This document shows positions 35,701 to 42,439 of a stretch of DNA of 42,439 bases, one piece after another. Location of the stretch: assembly GCA_000697335.1 (NCBI GenBank), contig JNEM01013042.1:1-42439 (forward strand), read 5' to 3'. The notes under the pieces are model-generated. The model had not been told where the DNA came from and made no database searches. It saw only the letters and a program-made list of their open reading frames with translations. A program made the translations under genes and the position numbers. Position 1 is the stretch's first letter. Each line of letters begins with the position of its first letter. The DNA comes from Conidiobolus incongruus B7586. Lineage: Eukaryota > Entomophthoromycota > Entomophthoromycetes > Entomophthorales > Conidiobolaceae.

Positions 35701-36176
35701 TCAATATGAATGAAAAAAATTATAAAAATTTTATTTAACACAATTTAAGTCATTTACTCCAAGTAGAACGATTAGGAAGACTCTGATATAATATTGGTAT
35801 TTTTACAAAATTTTAATTATAATAAAAAATTCAATTTTATTCTCTTAAAATTTTAAGAGTAAAATTATTTGATAATTTTAATATCCTCTTTTATTTTTTA
35901 TACCTCGTTATATTAAGCACCTACAGCACCATTCGTTAAATATCTACTCTGTTTTATTGGTTTCGTAATCTCTCTTTTGATTCATTACCCACTTTAGGAT
36001 CCCTGCCTACATTGCTTTACCACTACCAACATTTGTATACTTTACAGCAACTAATTTAAATATTATTCAACTTTGCTATTATTCCAAACTTCAAAATATT
36101 TTACTAGCTGGTTCATTGCAATAACATATTCAACTTAATAATTTATTTATTATAACCACCTTATTAATAATAACTT
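32786..36176. other. AT-rich intergenic and Set3-gene upstream region
   Basis: No gene can be supported. A 60-odd codon open stretch at 33634-33831 begins without ATG and is Ile/Leu/Phe-rich from base composition. From about 35900 the sequence becomes more pyrimidine-rich and mixed (CTACAGCACC..., CCCACTTTAGGATCCCTGCC...). This fits a promoter or 5' leader of the next gene. Confidence 0.5.
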
Positions 36177-36184
36177 TATAAATA
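36177..36184 (+). promoter_or_regulatory. Possible TATA box of the PHD-SET gene
   Basis: TATAAATA, 77 bp upstream of the ATG at 36254, the same octamer as before the receptor gene. Confidence 0.4.
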
Positions 36185-36253
36185 CAAAACAACAGTTTTT
36201 GCTCTAAATATTTTAATACAAAAAAATAACAACAACAAAATTTTTACTATAAC

Positions 36254-39214
36254 ATGGCCAGTACTTCTGAAGATGAAGATCAAGGAATTATTCGTTGCAT
36301 CTGTGAATTCACTCATGACGACGGTTTTACCATTCAATGTGAACAGTGCTTCGTTTGGCAGCACGCTGCTTGTGTTGAAATCGATCAGAATAACGTACCT
36401 GAAAAATACCTTTGTGAAGAGTGTTTCCCCAGATACTTAGACCATAGAGTAATTATTGACTTTTTATTAAATATTTTGAATTAATTTGATAATAATATTT
36501 TTTTATTAATTTAGAGAGCTCATGAATACCAACTTGGTTTAATACAAGAAGATAAACAAAAGAGAAAAATGTATAAAAAGAGAACTGCTGGTAAACCCGG
36601 TAGGAAACCTTCGAATCCATTTGGTCTATCTAACTCTACAACGACAACGACGAATACTGTAGGTCGACGAAAAAAATACAAAATTAAAAATTCACCGAGT
36701 TTTATCGACGTTCCTTCTTCTAGAGTGTCTTCTGACGAATTAGGTCCTTCTGAGTTTATAACATATTCTACAACAAAAGTTCAAACTTTTGTAGAACAAG
36801 TATGTGCCAGATTACGTAAATTGCATCCCTCACTCAAGAGTGAAGATAATTCTGAAATTTCTACACCTCAAGAGGATAATACAGTTGAAGAAGATTTGGA
36901 GGCTTCCCTATCTTTGATTTCTGAAGAAGACCTCAAGTCTATCGTTATTGTCAATGATATTAATCCTACCCCACTTCCCCAAATTTCTTCTTCTTCTTTG
37001 AACGGCTCAACAGGCCCTAGAGCTCCAAGAGGTTTATTCATAAAAGAAGAAGTTGAACCTGGTAGACTTGTAATGGAATGCAAAGGAGAACTTAGCTTCA
37101 AATCTCAATATAAGCAAAGCATTAGCAATTTATATCTTGTACTCGGTACCCCACAACCTCAAGTGCTTTTTCACCCAAATTTAGACCTTGTACTAGATTG
37201 TCGTGGTCAGCATCATCCTTCAAAATTTATCCGAAATAAATGTGTGCCCAACGCTGAACTACGGACTTTTATCCGTACCTCAGATTTGAATACACTTCAT
37301 CTAGGCATATTTGCTACGAAAAATATTGAACCAGGTGAAGAGGTATGTGTACCATGGTCTTTCTGCCAGGAGATATTTCCACCTGGTTTTCCTTTCGCCA
37401 ATCCACAACAACTCAAAACTAACTCTATTACCTCCTTTGAAACTGCTTACAGTTTAGATGGTCTTAACTTGAGAAGCGATCATTTCGATACTTTATTAAG
37501 GCAAATTAAAAGAGATAATTGCTACTGTAACGACCAAGACGATTGTTTAGTAAATCAATTTTTCCAATATCGCAGAGTGTTTTGGGATAGTAGACCAAGG
37601 CCACGTAGCAGAAGACGTTCTACATCTTTTTCAGTTGATAAATTTCCCAAGAAGTCATATCCTACTAATACAGATTTTAGTGGCACTTCTCGAATTCATG
37701 ACTCTCGAGCAGCTTCTCCTGATTCTGATGCTCAATCTGGTGACTATACCCCTTCGGAATCACATCATGACAAGTTTAGTAATTCATCGGATTCCAAAGT
37801 TAATTCTCCGGTAGAAACAAGAACTGTTATTGAAGAAAAAAAAATACACCGAAGACCTGGAAGACCATCTAAATCTTCGAAGCTCGCTGCCAAAAATCTT
37901 ACCAAGAAGGTCCGCTCTTCATCCTTTATAGACTCTTCAAAGAGCAAAGTTAAATTAGAGAACGAGCTTTTTGGAACAGATGACAATAATCATCTCTTAT
38001 ATGATAGCGGAAAATCTACTCACTCTTCACCACTTGATGTAGTTCAAACACCTGATCCACCACTTTCAACGACCATCCCATTAATCCCTAGCTCAGTTTT
38101 TAACAAGAATGAATACTCGTGTCTTGGCTTGAAAAAGTATTGGAAAACTAGATATATGGACCAGGTACAGAAACAGACCAAAAGTGACTTGCAATCCAAT
38201 GTCGTTATAGATCCTATAGACGTAGAAGACATTTCCCTTACAGTTGTTGAAACTGAAACTGAAATAGACATTCAAAAAACTAGTATTAAATCCCATAGAA
38301 ATCCCACCAAGCATGTATCCCCCATAAAGTGCACGACAGAAAACCCTAGTCACTCTCCGAAACCTGCTCCTAAATCCAAGTCACCAATACCAAGTACTAT
38401 CAATTCAGAAGCTCCAAATAGCTCACATCAAGAAGCTAGCCGCCCTTCTTCAAAGGAAAAAACATCTATCGCTAGCACCGCATCCAAGAGGCGCAATTCC
38501 CAAACAGATATTACCGTTGGCGAGTCTTTGGAATCTTCTAAACATGGTTCCTTGCCAAAATATCCCAGATATAATGAAGAAGAATCTTCCAGTGGAAATT
38601 TTCGAGGTTCTACTAAGAGTCATGATTCCAACTACTCTGGTAATAGCTTTTATTCCAAACCAAACCATTACAAACGGGAATATTCTAATGGTAGCGGACA
38701 TCACAACAAGTCCCCTGGTCATGACAATACCTCGAGATCAACATCTCACAAATCTCCCCATCTTTCCCACTCTATGAATATGCACCATAATAACAGCTGG
38801 AATTATCCTAACTCCAGCTCTAATAACGATCATAGAGAGAGTAGTGATTACGACAGGAGGCACAATGGATGGTCTGATCGCTTTGGAGATGATGGATATT
38901 CTTCCAAGAAGAAATTAGGTTCATCCCACTTCAGCTCCAACCGCTCTTACAACGACTGGAACAAGCTTTCTTCAAGTCATTCTTCCCGTCCCTACAAATA
39001 TTCAAACGGCCACCACAATGACTCTTTCTCATCTGACTGGAATTCTCATTCTAGATCCGCCCAGCCTCACCACAGATATCTAGGCCCTCATGGAGACATG
39101 CGCTCCAATATTCGTAACCCAATGAAGCTACCCAAGTATAGCCGACCACTCTCTCATAATGATAACTACTCTCCGCCTCACCAAAGCGATGTGAATACTA
39201 ATACTTATTCATAA
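36254..39214 (+). CDS. SET3: Set3/KMT2E-type PHD-SET chromatin protein
   Basis: Exons 36254-36448 and 36515-39214, with a 66-bp GT...AG intron that joins DHR|RAHEYQ in frame; 964 residues. The PHD finger at about residues 15-57 has all eight zinc ligands: Cys15, Cys17, Cys29, Cys32, His37, Cys40, Cys54, Cys57, plus Trp35 and acidic DD before Gly24. It should read methylated H3K4. Basic GKPGRKPS follows. A SET domain spans about 232-346 (start RGLFIKEEVEPG). The usual NHSCxPN is RNKCVPN (305-311) and the catalytic Tyr of the last motif is Trp346, so methyltransferase activity is unlikely. This is known for yeast Set3 and human KMT2E, which act as scaffolds of histone deacetylase complexes. A small CxC...C cluster (401-409), an AT-hook-like RRPGRPSK (511-518) and a long disordered Ser/Asn/His-rich tail complete it. 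The start is the only ATG upstream of the PHD finger. Family assignment is firm; complex membership is inferred. Confidence 0.93.
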
Positions 39215-40702
39215 CTTGTATATTTCTAGTTTTGTTTACATGAATAATTCTGATTATGCTCGCTGGACACGATATAAGTGATATAACAATCTAATATTTA
39301 AGTAAAATTGTTTATAATAATCAACATTTCATTCATTTTCAATTCATTTAATTTATTAATAAATTTCAACTATAACTTAATGTAACATATATTCTCTATT
39401 TCCATTTTTTTTTATTTATTCCCCTAATTTTAATATTTTGTTAATTGCCTACAAATTCAATAAATGTAATTGTTAGTCTCAATAAGAATATAACTAAAAT
39501 TGATCTATAATAATAATTTATATATATATAAACTAAAATTTCAATAAAATCCAGTTATCAAAGTAACCTTAATGGTATAAATTATCAAGTGTTTTTTTAA
39601 AATACCATTTTAATCATACAATTCAATTAATAATTAAGATATAAAATTAATATTTAACTTCTAAAATTTTAAGGTTATTATATGAAATATTCAAGGAAGT
39701 AATAGAATGATTTGTTCTTAATTATTACATAAAAGTCACTTTTAGACCTGATGTATTGTAGTTAGGTCCGAAAATTCACCACCAGCAATTTATAAATATT
39801 AATAAGATAACCTGACTTGATGCGAACTTACGCCCTTGTTTGTGGATAATGATTTAATATTGGATGACTAAACAATTTTGTAATTATTCAAACATAAAAA
39901 TTTACTTTACACTTAATATTAATTAATTTTTAATAAATTAATTAGAATTTTATTAATTACAAAGTAAATAAATATTAAAAAAAGTGTAATTTTATTTTAC
40001 TTAATATTAATTAAATTATTATTTTGAATTAAAATTTCAACATTAATTAAATTATTTTAACTTAAAACTATAATAATAATAATAATAATATTTTAACTAT
40101 TTATTATTAGTATAAAATTCAAATAATCAAGTTTTAAACTTCAGTCACAAATTTATATTAGCTAATTTATATTACATAATTTTATAATTAATATATTTTA
40201 AAAAAATTCTTTTTTGAATATTATTATTATTATTATTATTATTGATTATTTAAATTTTATTAATATTAAACAGTGGTAAAACTATTCATAATATCATTCA
40301 TAATTAATTTCAATAGTTTATAAATTATACCAAAACCGAATTATATAATAAATATATATAAGCTTTCTTAGTAATTATTTTTTTATTTTATCCATTATAT
40401 TTTTGTATAAACTTTTATTAAGATATGTCATGTTAAATATTCAAAATTTATTCAGAAATAGTTATCTATTTCTAATGAATTAACTGGTTATATGTTTCCA
40501 TTGTTTTTATTTTAACAAAAAAAATCAATAATTTTAGTAATATCCAATATTAGTCGAAATTTAAATTACACTTGAATATCCCAACTTAATAATTTTTAAT
40601 CAATTTATTATAAATAATAAACTATTCTGAATTTATTCTTCTTTAGTGATTTATCTATTAATTGATCACGAATTTTAACCCTTCATTGAAAATCATTAAG
40701 TG
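39215..40702. other. AT-rich intergenic, no gene seen
   Basis: 3' flank of the PHD-SET gene, then AT-rich DNA with (TAA)n at 40071-40090 and (TTA)n at 40218-40243, about 130 bp apart in opposite sense. A slightly more mixed patch at 39740-39850 has no open frame. Confidence 0.55.
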
Positions 40703-40710
40703 TATATAAA
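40703..40710 (+). promoter_or_regulatory. TATA box of eIF4E-family gene
   Basis: TATATAAA, 50 bp upstream of the ATG at 40760, comparable in spacing to the receptor gene. Confidence 0.45.
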
Positions 40711-40759
40711 AAATATAATTATTAAAAATAAAATTAATATCATAATATAATCAATCAAA

Positions 40760-41539
40760 ATGGTCTCTACTACAACTGTCCCAGCTGAAGAAAATGATGT
40801 AACTCCCATCCCTTTACAACATAAATGGTGCTTCTGGCACGATAAGTACGTCCCAAGTGTCGATAATGACAATTACGAATCCAATCTAAATATAATTTGT
40901 ACTGTTAACACTGTTCAAGTAAGTATTAAATCTTTCATTTAATTAAGATTCATATTGAATTATTATCAGGAATTTTGGAGTGCTTATAACCATCTCATCC
41001 CCCCTGATAAGTTAGTCACAAGAAACAGTTTACACTTTATGAAAGAAGGGATAAAACCTATTTGGTAAATTTTGTTTTTAATTTTTATTGGTTTTGTTTT
41101 TGACAATTTAAATTTAGGGAAGACCCTAAGAATGCTAATGGGGGCGCTTGGTCCATTCGCGTAAACAAAGATGACACAAAATCCGTTTGGCCCGAAGTCC
41201 TTATGCTTGCCATCGGTGAGACCTTGTCTGATGCTTTGGCCGAAGGTAATTTGATTTCTTTATGATTAATATAAAAAACCTAATATCAATTTAGGTGATG
41301 AGTTGTGTGGACTAAGTGTTGGAAGTCGATGGAACTCGGATATTATCCAAATTTGGAATATTAATGCTGACTGTGCCCCCCAGTCTAATATTATGGAAGT
41401 AGTTCAAAATGCTTTACCCGATGTAAAATTCCAAGCTTCTTATTATAAAGGTAATATTCCCAAATATGTCATATTTTTTAAAATTAACTAATTACGATAT
41501 TTAGCACATAAGGATCATGCCGATTACTCCAAGAAATAA
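40760..41539 (+). CDS. eIF4E: eIF4E-family cap-binding protein, class II-like
   Basis: Five exons: 40760-40918, 40970-41064, 41118-41245, 41295-41450, 41505-41539. The four introns are 51, 53, 49 and 54 bp (donors GTAAGT, GTAAAT, GTAATT, GTAATA; acceptors CAG/TAG). The product is 190 residues. It binds the mRNA 5' cap; class I members start translation, class II (4EHP) members mostly repress it. Conserved points: PLQHKW at 18-23, Trp56 in EFWSAYNHL (dorsal face that meets eIF4G/4E-BP), Trp85-Glu86 in KPIWEDPKN (cap sandwich and N7 contact), Arg139 in the SRW region (phosphate contact) and Trp148 in IIQIW. The position of human Trp56, the other cap-stacking residue, is Tyr39 here, a class II mark, while the human Trp43 position stays Trp23, a class I mark. 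GIKPIWEDPKNANGG also reads like 4EHP. All splice joints restore the family sequence, so the gene model is secure; the subclass is less so. Confidence 0.95.
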
Positions 41540-42439
41540 TAATATATATTTCCATCATTATACCTGTCCAAAATAATTATTCAATCTTTTTTCAAAATAT
41601 TAAACTTTTTAATATTAACAAAAATTGTGTATTTTAATTAATTCATGCTTAATATCATATTTTTTAGTATTAATTGTTTACAATTTTACTGCTTTTTTAT
41701 ATCCATTATGTTGAATATATTAAATCTTATTGTCATTTTCAATTGGACAGTCTGTCATATATTTTGATTTGAAATACTAATATTTATTCTAGTTTTATCC
41801 AACTTTAAATAATTAGATCAATATAAATTTTTTATTATTATTTTCAAGTCCTTAATAAAATTTAGATTTTAATTTTAGTGTTAATTCCTTTAACAACTTG
41901 TGCATTTATCTTATATATATTCAAATTAATCAATTTAAAATAATATTAATATTCAATTTGCTACATTCTTACTATCTTATATGATATATAAATTATTTTT
42001 ATTTTTTAATATTAATAAAAGTTTGCATTTAATTCATTTAATATATTTTTTTAATAAACTATCAAACCTAATCAAATATCTAATCAACTTTACTAATTTA
42101 ATTAATATAATATCAAACTAATTATTTTTTTTTCAATTTATATCCATTAAATTTACTCCTACTATTATTATATATTTAATTAAATCTGTTATAATTTCAT
42201 CCATAATTTGCAAATATATTTATCATGATTTATAATATCTTTATTATTGTTTATTAAATAAGTCCATATAATTTAAAATTTTCAATAAATAATAATTAAA
42301 ATAAATTATTAACTAATAGAAAATTTGGTTAAATAAATAATGATTATATTTTAAATATTAAATATTCTTAATATTTTATAATATCAAATATGTAATAAAT
42401 TAAAAATATAGTTAAATTATTATATTTCATAATTTCAAT
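41540..42439. other. AT-rich 3' flank, no gene seen
   Basis: Downstream of the eIF4E gene; A/T-rich with stops in all frames to the window end. Confidence 0.6.

Noticed and set aside
36868-38777. Several open frames on both strands across the PHD-SET gene
   Set aside because: Shadows of a long Ser-rich coding exon; none has a recognisable domain or a plausible start context.
27771-40243. Trinucleotide and dinucleotide runs as CRISPR or satellite arrays
   Set aside because: They are simple microsatellites without spacers, and the genome is eukaryotic.

Overview
This is a very AT-rich eukaryotic window. Five protein genes, one tRNA gene and several gene relics lie in long stretches of near-featureless A+T sequence. 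Introns are short (47-66 bp, one of 143 bp) with GT...AG ends, and some carry a CTAAC-like branch site. Four of the genes have a TATA motif 48-77 bp upstream of the start codon. The gene set is a PMI40-type phosphomannose isomerase, a Set3-type PHD-SET protein, a class II-like eIF4E and rhodopsin-like receptors. With the extreme A+T content, this suggests an early-diverging fungus; Entomophthorales/Conidiobolus-like is my best guess. That placement is inference from gene content, not a database match.

Layout. 1-5.5 kb: a relic of a small hydrophobic protein (minus), a full-length but decayed mariner element (copy A), a second degraded coding relic (minus), then an intact single-exon rhodopsin-like receptor gene (4389-5480). 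5.5-15.2 kb: no intact gene; three more mariner copies (B old; C and D full-length, head-to-head, 541 bp apart). 15.16-16.19 kb: a broken paralogue of the receptor, starting a few bases after mariner D. 16.8-17.1 kb: an unexplained GC-rich patch. 17.7-19.2 kb: three-exon mannose-6-phosphate isomerase (minus). 20.2-26 kb: decayed Tc1/mariner remnants, one (E) split by an insert of about 440 bp. 29.8-30.8 kb: an intact seven-helix membrane protein gene with an overlapping upstream ORF. 32.7 kb: tRNA-Gly(GCC). 36.2-39.2 kb: two-exon Set3/KMT2E-type PHD-SET gene. 40.7-41.5 kb: five-exon eIF4E-family gene.

How the genes relate. They do not form a pathway or operon; each has its own promoter and an independent housekeeping or sensory role (nucleotide-sugar supply, chromatin, translation, membrane sensing). 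What ties the window together is repeat biology. One mariner family has seeded the gene-poor stretches, its copies differ mainly by C:G-to-T:A type transitions, as expected of a RIP-like or methylation-driven process, and one copy abuts a dead receptor gene. I found no CRISPR array, no phage-like or capsid-bearing element, and no clearly new multi-gene system.
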